A stretch of DNA of 64,000 nucleotides from Dokdonella_A ginsengisoli (GTDB taxonomy: Bacteria; Pseudomonadota; Gammaproteobacteria; Xanthomonadales; Rhodanobacteraceae), in the NCBI RefSeq assembly GCF_042652785.1, contig NZ_JBHSHD010000010.1, positions 124,001 through 188,000 on the forward strand, written 5' to 3'. The translations under genes were made by a program, and so were the position numbers. Position 1 is the stretch's first letter; each line of letters starts with the position of its first letter. Of this stretch, positions 50,389 to 58,424 are shown in pieces. The notes below the pieces were generated by a model. The model was not told the DNA's origin, made no database searches, and was given only the letters and a program-made list of their open reading frames with translations.

Positions 50389-50419
50389 TTGACCTTGTAG
50401 CGGCTACGGACTTTACGCT
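50389..50419 (+). promoter_or_regulatory. MerR-type promoter/operator with 19-bp spacer
   Basis: TTGACC (50389-50394) and TACGCT (50414-50419) are separated by 19 bp, the over-long spacer typical of MerR-controlled promoters. The spacer centre has the dyad GTAGC-G-GCTAC (50397-50407). It points toward the CDF-type gene and lies 13 bp from the divergent MerR start. Confidence 0.8.
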
Positions 50420-50521
50420 CGGCCTGACCGTCCCGGCCACCGTCACGCGGACGCGCGACCGCGACGCGTCCGCGCGATGGTGGCATCGCGGCGGCGACAG
50501 GCGGCGATCCGGGAGGCGGAC

Positions 50522-51148
50522 ATGGGCGAGGCGTGTTGCGGCAGGACTCTCGAACTGCAGGCCCTGCAGGCGCAGCACAGGCGCGTACTGTCGATCGTGC
50601 TCGCCGTCAACGCGGCGACTTTCGTCATGATGGTCGGCGCCGCGTGGTGGTCGCGCTCGTCCTCGCTGCTGTCGGGCGGACTGGACAACCTCGGCGACGC
50701 GCTGACCTATGCGCTGAGCCTGGCCGTGGTCGGCGCCGGCCCCGTCGCGAAGGCGCGCGTGGCGCTGTTCAAGGGCGCCCTGATCCTCGCCGCCGCGCTC
50801 GCCGTCGCCGCGCAGATCGCGTGGCGCCTGGGTCATCCCGCCGTGCCGCTTTTCGAGGGCATGGGCGTCGCGGCGCTGGCCAATCTCGCCGCCAACGTGC
50901 TGTGCCTGCGCCTGCTCGCCCCGCATCGGCACGCCGACGTGAACCTGTCCTCGGCCTGGGAGTGCTCGCGCAACGACGTCTGGGAAGGCTTCGCCGTGCT
51001 CGCCGCGGCGGCCGGCGTGGCCGTCTTCGGCGCGGGCTGGCCCGACCTGGCGATCGCCGGCGTCCTGCTGCTAGTGTTCCTGCGATCGGCGCTGCGCGTG
51101 CTGCGCAGCGCGTGGGCCGCGCTGCGGCTCGAACGCAGCGGGGCGTGA
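50522..51148 (+). CDS. Cation diffusion facilitator-type transporter, truncated form
   Basis: The 208-residue protein has five or six membrane helices. The region SSLLSGGLDNLGDALTYALS aligns with CDF helix 2 and its Asp metal-site pair (DNLGD). The helix-5 site reads ECSRNDVWEG, where CDF proteins usually have HxxxD; Cys in place of His suggests a soft-metal preference. The C-terminal cytosolic domain of full CDFs (about 300 residues) is missing. GGGAGG precedes ATG 50522. It is driven from the MerR promoter. A cytosolic N-terminal CC (GEACCG) may capture metal. Confidence 0.8.
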   Translation: MGEACCGRTLELQALQAQHRRVLSIVLAVNAATFVMMVGAAWWSRSSSLLSGGLDNLGDALTYALSLAVVGAGPVAKARVALFKGALILAAALAVAAQIAWRLGHPAVPLFEGMGVAALANLAANVLCLRLLAPHRHADVNLSSAWECSRNDVWEGFAVLAAAAGVAVFGAGWPDLAIAGVLLLVFLRSALRVLRSAWAALRLERSGA

Positions 51149-51219
51149 CGGACGCGTCGCTGCGTCTGCCGCGCTTCACCCCACGCTCGTCGCCGGGCGC
51201 AACGCACGAGGAAAACGCG

Positions 51220-51555
51220 ATGGAAACGGCGCTCAGGACCGTGCTGCTGTTCGGCCTCACGGCGGTGGCCGAGATCGTCGGCTGCTACCTGCCGTACCTG
51301 TGGATGCGCGGCCGCGCCGGTGCCTGGGTGCTGCTGCCGGCCGCCGCTGCGCTGGCCGTCTTCGTCTGGCTGCTCAGCCTGCATCCGAGCGCTGCGGGCC
51401 GCACCTACGCCGCGTACGGCAGCGCATACGTCGTCACCGCGCTGGTATGGCTGTGGGTGGTGGACGGCATCCGGCCGGATCGCTGGGACGTGCTCGGCGG
51501 CGCGCTGGCGCTGGCCGGAATGGCGGTGATTGCGTTCGTGCCGCGGGCGGGCTGA
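51220..51555 (+). CDS. YnfA family (UPF0060) membrane protein
   Basis: The 111-residue, four-helix inner-membrane protein has the YnfA text AEIVGCYLPYLWMRGRAGAW, GRTYAAYGSAYV and DRWDVLGGALALAG. The family is related to small multidrug-resistance pumps, and homologues have been linked to biocide resistance. GAGGAAA precedes ATG 51220. It lies 71 bp after the CDF-type gene, probably in the same MerR-controlled unit. Confidence 0.92.
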   Translation: METALRTVLLFGLTAVAEIVGCYLPYLWMRGRAGAWVLLPAAAALAVFVWLLSLHPSAAGRTYAAYGSAYVVTALVWLWVVDGIRPDRWDVLGGALALAGMAVIAFVPRAG

Positions 51556-51628
51556 GCGGCGGGGCGGGGCGCCCGCAGCGAAGAAACAAGGATCTCCGCG
51601 CAGTGGCATGCCTCGTTGCGCCGTGGTC

Positions 51629-51665
51629 TTGACGCCGGTCAATATTTCCATGATTCTAGAAATAT
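51629..51665 (+). promoter_or_regulatory. arsR promoter with ArsR-type operator; probably leaderless start
   Basis: TTGACG (51629-51634), a 17-bp spacer and GATTCT (51652-51657) form a sigma-70 promoter. The inverted repeat ATATTTC/GAAATAT (51642-51648 and 51659-51665) overlaps it and the arsR ATG at 51664. A start point 7 bp after the -10 would fall on the ATG, and no Shine-Dalgarno is present, so arsR mRNA is probably leaderless. Confidence 0.75.
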
Positions 51666-52008
51666 GAAATCGAATGACGCGCTCGCCGCCCTCAACGCAC
51701 TCGCCCACGAGCACCGCCTGAACCTGTTCCGCCTGCTGGTGCAGGCGGGGGACGACGGTCTGGCCGTCGGCGAACTCGGCGAAGCGACCGGACTGGCCGG
51801 CGCCACGCTGACCAACCATCTGCACATCCTGCGCCGCGCCGGCCTCGTTCGCGACGAACGCCGCGGACGCGTCATCCAGTGCCGCGCGAGCTACCCGACG
51901 ATGAACGCGCTGCTCGGCTTCCTGACCGAGAACTGCTGCGCCGGCTCGCCGTCGTCGTCTGCTTGTGCGCCGCTTTCTGCCTGCAAACCCGCCCGGAGAA
52001 AACCATGA
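51664..52008 (+). CDS. arsR: ArsR-family arsenic-responsive repressor
   Basis: The 114-residue winged-HTH protein has LNALAHEHRLNLFRLLV and the recognition region ATGLAGATLTNHLHILRRAGLV. The classical CxC metal site in helix 3 is absent. Instead Cys91, Cys92, Cys101 and Cys107 cluster at the C-terminus, like the C-terminal site of the Acidithiobacillus ferrooxidans type of ArsR. It is the first gene of the ars operon and should repress it until As(III) or methylated arsenicals bind. Its stop overlaps the arsI ATG. Confidence 0.9.
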   Translation: MKSNDALAALNALAHEHRLNLFRLLVQAGDDGLAVGELGEATGLAGATLTNHLHILRRAGLVRDERRGRVIQCRASYPTMNALLGFLTENCCAGSPSSSACAPLSACKPARRKP

Positions 52009-52481
52009 AACGCTTCCACGTCCACGTGAACGTCGATGCGCTCGACGCCAGCGTCCGCTTCTATTCGACCTTGTTCGGCGTCGAGCCGACGGTGCTCAAG
52101 CCCGACTACGCGAAGTGGATGCTCGACGATCCACGCGTCAACTTCGCCATCTCGCAGCGCGGCCGCAGTGCCGGCGTCGACCACCTCGGCCTGCAGGCGG
52201 AAGACGCCGCCGAGCTGGACGCGATCGGCCGGCGCCTGCACGCCGCCGATGCGGTCGCGCTGGCCGAGAAGGCCACGACCTGCTGCTACGCGCGCTCCGA
52301 CAAGTTCTGGGCCGAGGATCCGCAGGGCGTGCGCTGGGAGAGCTTCCACAGCTTCGACGAAGCCACGACCTACACCGCGGCGCCGGAGGCGATGCCGTCG
52401 TCCGCTCGGACTTCCACGACCTGCTGCGGACCGGCGGCTTCGCCGGCCTGCGCTTCCGTCGACACCCGAGGCCGCGCATGA
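52005..52481 (+). CDS. arsI: ArsI/CadI-family glyoxalase-fold C-As lyase
   Basis: The 158-residue VOC-fold protein has HVHVNVDALDASVRFYSTLF, KPDYAKWML, NFAIS, and TTCCYARSDKFWAEDPQG followed by WESF. Cys93-Cys94 is the arsenic-binding pair of ArsI, and His5, His60 and Glu112 fit the Fe(II) ligands. ArsI cleaves methyl or aryl groups from trivalent organoarsenicals. The C-terminus carries another Cys cluster (TTCCGPAASPAC). It overlaps arsR and arsC by 4 bp each. CadI-type cadmium-induced proteins are similar, but the ars context favours ArsI. Confidence 0.88.
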   Translation: MKRFHVHVNVDALDASVRFYSTLFGVEPTVLKPDYAKWMLDDPRVNFAISQRGRSAGVDHLGLQAEDAAELDAIGRRLHAADAVALAEKATTCCYARSDKFWAEDPQGVRWESFHSFDEATTYTAAPEAMPSSARTSTTCCGPAASPACASVDTRGRA

Positions 52482-52978
52482 CCGCCTACAACGTGTTGTT
52501 CCTGTGCACCGGCAACTCGGCGCGCAGCGTCATGGCCGAGGCCATGCTCAACGTGCTCGGCGAAGGCCGCTTCAGGGCCTGGAGCGCCGGCAGCTTTCCC
52601 GCCGGCAAGGTGCAGCCGATCGCGGCCGAACTGGCGCAGGCCTTCGGCTACGTCGAACCGCTGCGCAGCAAGAGCTGGGACGAGTTCGCCGGCGCCGATG
52701 CGCCGTCGATGGATTTCGTCATCACCGTCTGCGACGACGCGGCCGGCGAGGTCTGCCCGGTCTGGCCGGGCCAGCCGGTCACCGCGCACTGGGGCGTGCC
52801 CGATCCGGCCAAGGCCGAAGGCAGCGAGGACGACCGGCGCCGCGCGTTCCAGCAGGCCTGGATGATGCTGCGCCAGCGCATCGATCTGTTCCTGGCCCTG
52901 CCGCTGGACAAGCTCGATCGCCTGTCGCGGCAGGCACAGCTGCGCGCGATCGGACAGACCGCCGGCGATGAGCTCTGA
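52478..52978 (+). CDS. arsC: Arsenate reductase, low-molecular-weight phosphatase type
   Basis: The 166-residue protein has the P-loop CTGNSARS with Cys10 and Arg16, plus VITVCDDAAGEVCPVWPG, which supplies the second redox Cys region. This is the thioredoxin- or mycothiol-linked ArsC class that reduces As(V) to As(III) for Acr3. The C-terminal ~25 residues extend past the usual ~140-residue core. It overlaps acr3 by 11 bp. Confidence 0.93.
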   Translation: MTAYNVLFLCTGNSARSVMAEAMLNVLGEGRFRAWSAGSFPAGKVQPIAAELAQAFGYVEPLRSKSWDEFAGADAPSMDFVITVCDDAAGEVCPVWPGQPVTAHWGVPDPAKAEGSEDDRRRAFQQAWMMLRQRIDLFLALPLDKLDRLSRQAQLRAIGQTAGDEL

Positions 52979-54080
52979 CGCCGCCGCCGACGCGGCGGCG
53001 CTGGGATTCTTCGCGCGCTACCTGAGCCTGTGGGTGGTGCTGTGCATCGTCGCCGGCATCGCGCTCGGGCACGTGTTCCCCTCGGCGTTCGAGCGGCTGG
53101 CCGCACTCGAACTGCAGCACATCAACCTGCCGGTGGCGATCCTGGTCTGGCTGATGATCGTGCCGATGCTGCTGAAGGTGGATTTCGCGCAGCTCAGGCA
53201 GGTGCGGGAGCAGGTCCGCGGCATCGGCGTCACGCTGTTCGTCAACTGGGCGATCAAGCCGTTCTCGATGGCGCTGCTCGGCGGGTTGTTCGTGCGCCAC
53301 GTGTTCGCGTCGTGGCTGCCGGCCGACCAGCTCGACGCCTACGTCGCCGGCCTGGTCCTGCTCGCCGCGGCGCCGTGCACGGCGATGGTGTTCGTCTGGT
53401 CGCGCCTGTGCGGCGGCGAACCCAACTTCACCCTGAGCCAGGTCGCGCTCAACGACGCGGTCATGATCGTCGCGTTCGCGCCGATCGTCGCGCTGCTGCT
53501 CGGCGTGGCGTCGATCCAGGTGCCGTGGGGCACGCTGCTGCTGTCGGTGCTGCTCTACATCGTCGTGCCGGTGGTCGCCGCGCAGATGTGGCGGCGGCGA
53601 CTGCTGCGCGACGGTCCCGCGTCGCTCGAACGCGTGCTGGTCCGGAGCGAGCCGTGGTCGACGGCGGCGCTGCTGGCGACGCTGGTGCTGCTGTTCGGTT
53701 TCCAGGGCGAGGCGATCCTGGCGCAGCCGATGATCATCGTCCTGCTCGCGGTGCCGATCCTGATCCAGGTGTATCTCAATGCAGCGATCGCCTATGGCCT
53801 GTGCCGGCGGCTGAAGGTACCGTTCCGCGTCGCCGGGCCTGCCGCGCTGATCGGCGCGAGCAATTTCTTCGAACTGGCGGTGGCGGCGGCGATCAGCCTG
53901 TTCGGGCTGCGCTCCGGCGCCGCGCTGGCGACGGTGGTCGGCGTGCTGGTCGAGGTGCCGGTGATGCTGTCGATCGTGCATCTGGTGAACCGCAGCCGGC
54001 GCTGGTACGAGGCTTCGGAAACGACGGCTGCGCCCGCGGCAATCGCCGGTCGCGCGGAACGTGCCGCTCGGAGAGAATGA
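52968..54080 (+). CDS. acr3: Arsenite efflux permease Acr3
   Basis: The 370-residue permease has ten predicted membrane helices. It contains the Acr3 core APCTAMVFVWS, with the conserved Cys of helix 4, and PAALIGASNFFELAVAAAIS. It exports As(III) using the proton gradient. The tail (about 20 residues, Ala/Arg-rich) is longer than usual. The start overlaps arsC, keeping the operon coupled. Confidence 0.95.
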   Translation: MSSDAAADAAALGFFARYLSLWVVLCIVAGIALGHVFPSAFERLAALELQHINLPVAILVWLMIVPMLLKVDFAQLRQVREQVRGIGVTLFVNWAIKPFSMALLGGLFVRHVFASWLPADQLDAYVAGLVLLAAAPCTAMVFVWSRLCGGEPNFTLSQVALNDAVMIVAFAPIVALLLGVASIQVPWGTLLLSVLLYIVVPVVAAQMWRRRLLRDGPASLERVLVRSEPWSTAALLATLVLLFGFQGEAILAQPMIIVLLAVPILIQVYLNAAIAYGLCRRLKVPFRVAGPAALIGASNFFELAVAAAISLFGLRSGAALATVVGVLVEVPVMLSIVHLVNRSRRWYEASETTAAPAAIAGRAERAARRE

Positions 54081-54114
54081 GTGCGGTGACGAACATCGGA
54101 AGACTTCCCGCACA

Positions 54115-54768
54115 GTGACCCGCCGTTCCGGATACGACGATCCTGCAGCGTTCCCGCGCAGGCTTTCGCGCGGGCGGGCCTTCGTCTACGTGCTCGGCTG
54201 CCGCGACGACACGCTGTTCAAGATCGGCTTCACGCGCGATCCGATGGATCGCTGGCGGACGTTGCACACGCGCTTCTTCGAATTCTTCGGCCTCGACCAG
54301 GGCATCCTCGTCGCCACCGAAAAAGTCAGCCAGGCGCGTGCACTCGAGCGCCGCCTGCTCGAAGCCTTCGCCGATTGCCGGGCGCTGGCTCCGCTGGCCG
54401 TGCGCGAGACCGCCGGCGGCCATTCCGAATGGTTCCGCGGAGCCCTGCAGGAGGCGGTCGACGCGGCGAGGGAAACGGCATCGCGCCATGCGTGGTCGTG
54501 GCAGCGGCCGGACGAATGGATGCGCTCGGCGTTGTCGGCGCGCCGCGATCTCCTGTTCGCCTGGTCCGCGGCGATGCTGGAGGCACTGGAGTACGAGAGG
54601 CACAACGCGCCGGCCGGTTCCGCGCCGGCGGGCACCGTCTACGAGCGCGCGCTGGTCGACGCGCTCGACGCCTTTGCCGCGGTCGGACTGGACGTCGCTG
54701 ATGCGGTGCCGGATCGGGTCCGGCGCTGGCATGCGGCACGTCGGCTCGACGAGTCCGGCCGTCCCTGA
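54115..54768 (+). CDS. GIY-YIG/T5orf172-like domain protein
   Basis: The 217-residue protein has a GIY-YIG superfamily domain of the T5orf172/MUG113 type (about 20-120): FVYVLGCRDDTLFKIGFTRD, DRWRTLH, ALERRLLEAF and WFRG. The GIY position reads VYV and YIG reads KIG, as in this subfamily. GTG 54115 after GGAAG is the most probable start; an earlier in-frame GTG at 54061 lies inside acr3. It follows acr3 by 34 bp, so it may be read through with the ars operon, but family members are not known arsenic genes. A nuclease-like or DNA-binding role is inferred. Confidence 0.7.
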   Translation: MTRRSGYDDPAAFPRRLSRGRAFVYVLGCRDDTLFKIGFTRDPMDRWRTLHTRFFEFFGLDQGILVATEKVSQARALERRLLEAFADCRALAPLAVRETAGGHSEWFRGALQEAVDAARETASRHAWSWQRPDEWMRSALSARRDLLFAWSAAMLEALEYERHNAPAGSAPAGTVYERALVDALDAFAAVGLDVADAVPDRVRRWHAARRLDESGRP

Positions 54769-55073
54769 TTGCCTTCCGCCGCCACGGCGGAGCGGTGCGC
54801 GCCGGTTCACCCGGAGACCGTACCGGCGGCGCGCGCCTGCCGCGCCGCGCGTCGCGTCTTTCACCTCGACTTCACGCCGCACGGTGGGCGCAAGAGACGC
54901 GATGCTGCGCGCGCGCAAGTGGCGGTTGCGTGAAGACGCCGCCGCGATGGCCCTGTCATTTTTGACAGGGTGTAGCTCTCTTTTGTCGCCGGTAGGTTGA
55001 CGGTCGGGCGCGACCGACTGCCGTCGCTTCGCAGGTCCGTCGTCCCACGAGACCGGCTTCGAGGAGCACGCAG
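54769..55073. other. Gap before the Big_1 repeat protein gene
   Basis: In 305 bp no gene was seen. A perfect 8-bp dyad lies at 54951-54970, and GAGGAG lies just before the next ATG. Confidence 0.5.
54951..54970. promoter_or_regulatory. Dyad CCCTGTCA / TGACAGGG
   Basis: Perfect 8-bp arms with a TTTT spacer lie 104 bp before the Big_1 gene. TTGACA lies within the right arm (54962-54967) and could be a -35 box, so the dyad may be an operator over a promoter. Confidence 0.4.
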
Positions 55074-58000
55074 ATGAATTCCCGCCATTCCCGGATGCTT
55101 CGCGCGCGCCGTGGCGCGCATCGGCCCCTTGCGGCGAGCCGCCCGCCGGCGTGGCTCGCCTGGTGCGCGACCGCGCTGCTGGCGCTGACCACCAGCGCCG
55201 CCGCGGCGCCCGTGCCCGTCGGCAACGGCGATTTCTCCGCTGCCGCCAACGCAGGTTCGGTCGGCGGCGGGCTGATCGGCGGCAGCGGCACGAACGTGCC
55301 GATCGGCACGGGACCGTGGACCGGTACCTACGCCGGCGCGCTCGGCCTGCTCGCGCCGCCGACGCTGTCGATCTCGGCGACGACGCAGAACGCGACGATC
55401 GGCGGACTGGTCGGCGTCAGCGCCCTTGGCCTGATCAACAACGGCGGCTACTTCGGGCAGGCGCTGACGACCAGCGTGCAGCCGAACACGCGCTACATCC
55501 TGTCCGCCGACGTCGACGTCGGCCGCGTGCTGCAGCTGGGCCTGCTCGACAACACGCACACCGGCATCGCGATCGCCGCGGGCGGCAGCGTGCTCGCGTC
55601 CAGCGACACCGCGCCGGCCGGCGCGGTCACCCTGCAGCTGCTGCTGGGCACGACCTACCATCTGGAAATGACCTACGTCTCGCCGGCGTCGATTGTCGCC
55701 GATCCGATCGAGCTGCGGCTGTTCGCGCAGCCGCAGGGCCTGCTCACCGCCGACCTGCTGCCGACGATCCGCTTCGACAACGTGGCGCTGGACGCCGTGA
55801 CGCTGGGCGTGCCGGCGACGGTCGGCAACGTGGCCGGCGATGGCCAGTCGGCGACGGTGAACACGCAGTTCCCCGCGCCGCTGGGCCTGCGCGTGCTCGA
55901 CGGCGCCGGCAACGGCGTGGCCGGCACGCAGGTGACCTTCACCGCGCCAGCGGTCGGCGCGAGCGCGACGTTCAGCACCGGCGGCAGCAGCGGTTCGACG
56001 CTCGCCGTGCTCACCGACGGCAACGGCGACGCCAGCGTGACGACGACGGCGAACACGATCGCCGGCGCCTACACGATCAGCGTGCAGGTGGCCGGCCTGG
56101 CCGATCCGCAGCTGTTCCACCTCACCAACACGGCGGGCACGCCGAGCGACGTGTCGATTCCGACCGACGGCAGCGGCGGCAACACGCAGAGCACGCCGGT
56201 CGATACGCCGTTCCCGCAGGCGCTGGCGGTGGTCGTGGTCGACGCATACGACAACCCGGTGCCGTCGGTGCCGGTGTCCTTCGCCGTCGCGGCGGCCGGC
56301 AACGGCGCGGGCGCGACCTTGTCCGCGCCACAGGCGTCGACCGATGCCGACGGCCGCGCGACGGTCACCGCTCACGCGAACCTCGTCGCCGGCCAGTACG
56401 GCGTCAATGCCAGCGTCGCCGGCGTGCCCGGTGCGGCGGCGTTCTCGCTCACCAACACGGCCGGCACGCAGGCGACGATCGCCGCGTCCGGCGGCGGCGC
56501 GCAGAGCACGGCGGTCACCACGCCGTTCGCGCAACCGCTGCAGGTGACCGTCAGCGATGCCTTCGGCAATCCGGTGTCCGGCGTGCAGGTCGCCTTCGCC
56601 GCGGCGGCATCGCCCGGCGGCGCCAGCGCCGCGCTGAGCGCCGCGAGCGCGACGACCGGCGCGGACGGCACCGCGTCGGTGACCGCCACCGCCAACGCGC
56701 AGGCCGGCAGCTATGCCGTCAATGCAACGGTGGCTGGTGTCGGCACCGCGGCCGCGTTCCAGCTCAGCAACACCGCCGGCGCACCGACCTCGATCGTGAC
56801 GACCGGCGGCGGCGTGCAGAGCGCGCCGGTGGGCATGCCGTTCGCGCAGCCGCTGGCGGTGCAGGCGCGCGACGCGTTCGGCAATCCGGTGCCGAACGTC
56901 AGCGTCGCATTCGCCGCGAGTTCCGCCGGCAACGGCGCGACCGCGACATTGTCGGCGAGCGTCGCGCTGACCGGCGCCGACGGCGTCGCCAGCGTCGGCG
57001 CGACCGCCAATTCGCTCGCCGGCAGCTACACGGTCTCGGCCAGCGCCGGCGGCGCTCCGGCCGCCACGTTCGGCCTCACCAACACGGCCGGCCCGCCGTC
57101 GGCGATCGTGATCGGCGGCAGCGGCAGCGGAACGCAGTCGACCACAGTCAACACGCCGTTCCCGACGCCGCTGGTCGTGCGCGTCGAGGACGACCACGGC
57201 AATCCGGTGCCGGACGTCGCCGTCAGCTTCGCGCCGCCGGCTTCGGGCGCGAGTGCAACGCTGTCCGCGACCGGTGCGACCACCGGTGCGAACGGCGAGG
57301 CCCAGGTGCAGGCGACCGCGAACACCGTCGCCGGCCACTACCTCGTCTCGGCGGCCGTCGCCGGTGTGCCGGGCGCATTCGACTTCGACCTGACCAACAC
57401 CGCCGGCACGCCGCACGACGTGGTGCCGATCGGCGGCGACGGCAGCATCGGCGGCGGCACGCAGCAGAGCACGCAGGTCAACACCGCGTTCCCGCAGCCG
57501 CTGAAGGTGCGCGTGCGCGACCAGTTCCAGAACGCCGTCGCCGGCGCCGTCGCGCACTTCCTCGCGCCGAACTCGGGGGCGAGCGCCGTGCTGTCGTCCG
57601 GTGCGCAGAGCGGCGCGATGCTCGACGTCGCCACCGACGCCGCCGGCGAGGCGGTGGTGCAGGCGACGGCGAATTCGACCGTCGGCAGCTACACGGTGAC
57701 CGCACAGGTCGACGGCCTGCCGAGCGGCGTTTCGTACCAGCTCAGCAACACGCCGGGCAATTCGTCGACGCCGATCGGCGGCACGACGCAGGCGGCCGTC
57801 ATCGAGCAGCCATTCGCCTGCGCGCTGATCGTGCGCCTGGCCGATCCGCAGGGCCAGCCGCGCGCCGGGGTTTCGGTCGACTTCACCGCGCCCGAGGACG
57901 GGCCGTCGGCGTCGCTGTCGGCGAACGGCGGGGCAGGCGGACAGACCGCGACGGCGGTGACCGATGCCGACGGTGCCGCCTACGTCGAGGCGACCGCGAA

Positions 58001-58145
58001 CGGACTGATCGGCAAGTACCAGGTCTCGGCGCAGGAAGCGGGCGTGCCGAACGCGCAGGTCACGCTGTTCACGCTGGAGAACCTCGATCCGGCCGATCCG
58101 ATCTTCCGCAACGGCTTCGATCTGGACTGCGGCGCGACGCCGTGA
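55074..58145 (+). CDS. Secreted Ig-like (Big_1) seven-repeat protein
   Basis: The 1023-residue protein has a long signal peptide (core WLAWCATALLALTTSAAAA) and a ~200-residue N-terminal domain that reads like a jelly-roll (VGNGDFSAAANAGS...RFDNVALDAVTL). Seven bacterial Ig-like domains of ~105 residues follow. They show the pattern GGGxQSTxVxTPFxxPLxV, xDAFGNPVPxVxVxF, TGADGxAxVxATAN and FxLTNTAG. The C-terminus is DPIFRNGFDLDCGATP. Invasin-type repeats suggest surface adhesion; no beta-barrel anchor is present, so secretion to the medium or non-covalent attachment is likely. Two hairpins follow the gene. Confidence 0.85.
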   Translation: MNSRHSRMLRARRGAHRPLAASRPPAWLAWCATALLALTTSAAAAPVPVGNGDFSAAANAGSVGGGLIGGSGTNVPIGTGPWTGTYAGALGLLAPPTLSISATTQNATIGGLVGVSALGLINNGGYFGQALTTSVQPNTRYILSADVDVGRVLQLGLLDNTHTGIAIAAGGSVLASSDTAPAGAVTLQLLLGTTYHLEMTYVSPASIVADPIELRLFAQPQGLLTADLLPTIRFDNVALDAVTLGVPATVGNVAGDGQSATVNTQFPAPLGLRVLDGAGNGVAGTQVTFTAPAVGASATFSTGGSSGSTLAVLTDGNGDASVTTTANTIAGAYTISVQVAGLADPQLFHLTNTAGTPSDVSIPTDGSGGNTQSTPVDTPFPQALAVVVVDAYDNPVPSVPVSFAVAAAGNGAGATLSAPQASTDADGRATVTAHANLVAGQYGVNASVAGVPGAAAFSLTNTAGTQATIAASGGGAQSTAVTTPFAQPLQVTVSDAFGNPVSGVQVAFAAAASPGGASAALSAASATTGADGTASVTATANAQAGSYAVNATVAGVGTAAAFQLSNTAGAPTSIVTTGGGVQSAPVGMPFAQPLAVQARDAFGNPVPNVSVAFAASSAGNGATATLSASVALTGADGVASVGATANSLAGSYTVSASAGGAPAATFGLTNTAGPPSAIVIGGSGSGTQSTTVNTPFPTPLVVRVEDDHGNPVPDVAVSFAPPASGASATLSATGATTGANGEAQVQATANTVAGHYLVSAAVAGVPGAFDFDLTNTAGTPHDVVPIGGDGSIGGGTQQSTQVNTAFPQPLKVRVRDQFQNAVAGAVAHFLAPNSGASAVLSSGAQSGAMLDVATDAAGEAVVQATANSTVGSYTVTAQVDGLPSGVSYQLSNTPGNSSTPIGGTTQAAVIEQPFACALIVRLADPQGQPRAGVSVDFTAPEDGPSASLSANGGAGGQTATAVTDADGAAYVEATANGLIGKYQVSAQEAGVPNAQVTLFTLENLDPADPIFRNGFDLDCGATP

Positions 58146-58157
58146 CGTGAGCCACGC

Positions 58158-58180
58158 GGGTCGGAAGCGGCTTCCGACCC
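58158..58180 (+). repeat. Perfect hairpin GGGTCGGAAG-CGG-CTTCCGACCC
   Basis: Ten-bp perfect arms lie 13 bp after the Big_1 gene stop without a T-run. It probably forms part of a double termination structure with the hairpin at 58192. Confidence 0.6.
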
Positions 58181-58191
58181 GGACAGACCGG

Positions 58192-58222
58192 CGAGCCCGC
58201 CGCACGGCGGGCTCGTCGTTTT
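58192..58222 (+). terminator. Rho-independent terminator of the Big_1 repeat gene
   Basis: CGAGCCCGCC (58192-58201), loop GCAC and GGCGGGCTCG (58206-58215) are followed by TCGTTTT. The rest of 58146-58424 shows no gene. Confidence 0.85.
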
Positions 58223-58424
58223 CCGTTCGAGAAATCCGGCCGGAGCCGGCGAGCGGAACGGCCGCCCGCGTCACTCGCGCGCGTGCACGCGATGCGTGTC
58301 GCGCATGCGCTGCCAATCTCGCCCGCGGAAAGATCTTCCCGCTCGATGCACGGCACCGGTCAGGAAGGATTCCGTCGCCGTCGGCGAGACTCGGATTCCT
58401 GTCGTGCATGCGATCGGGAGCGCC

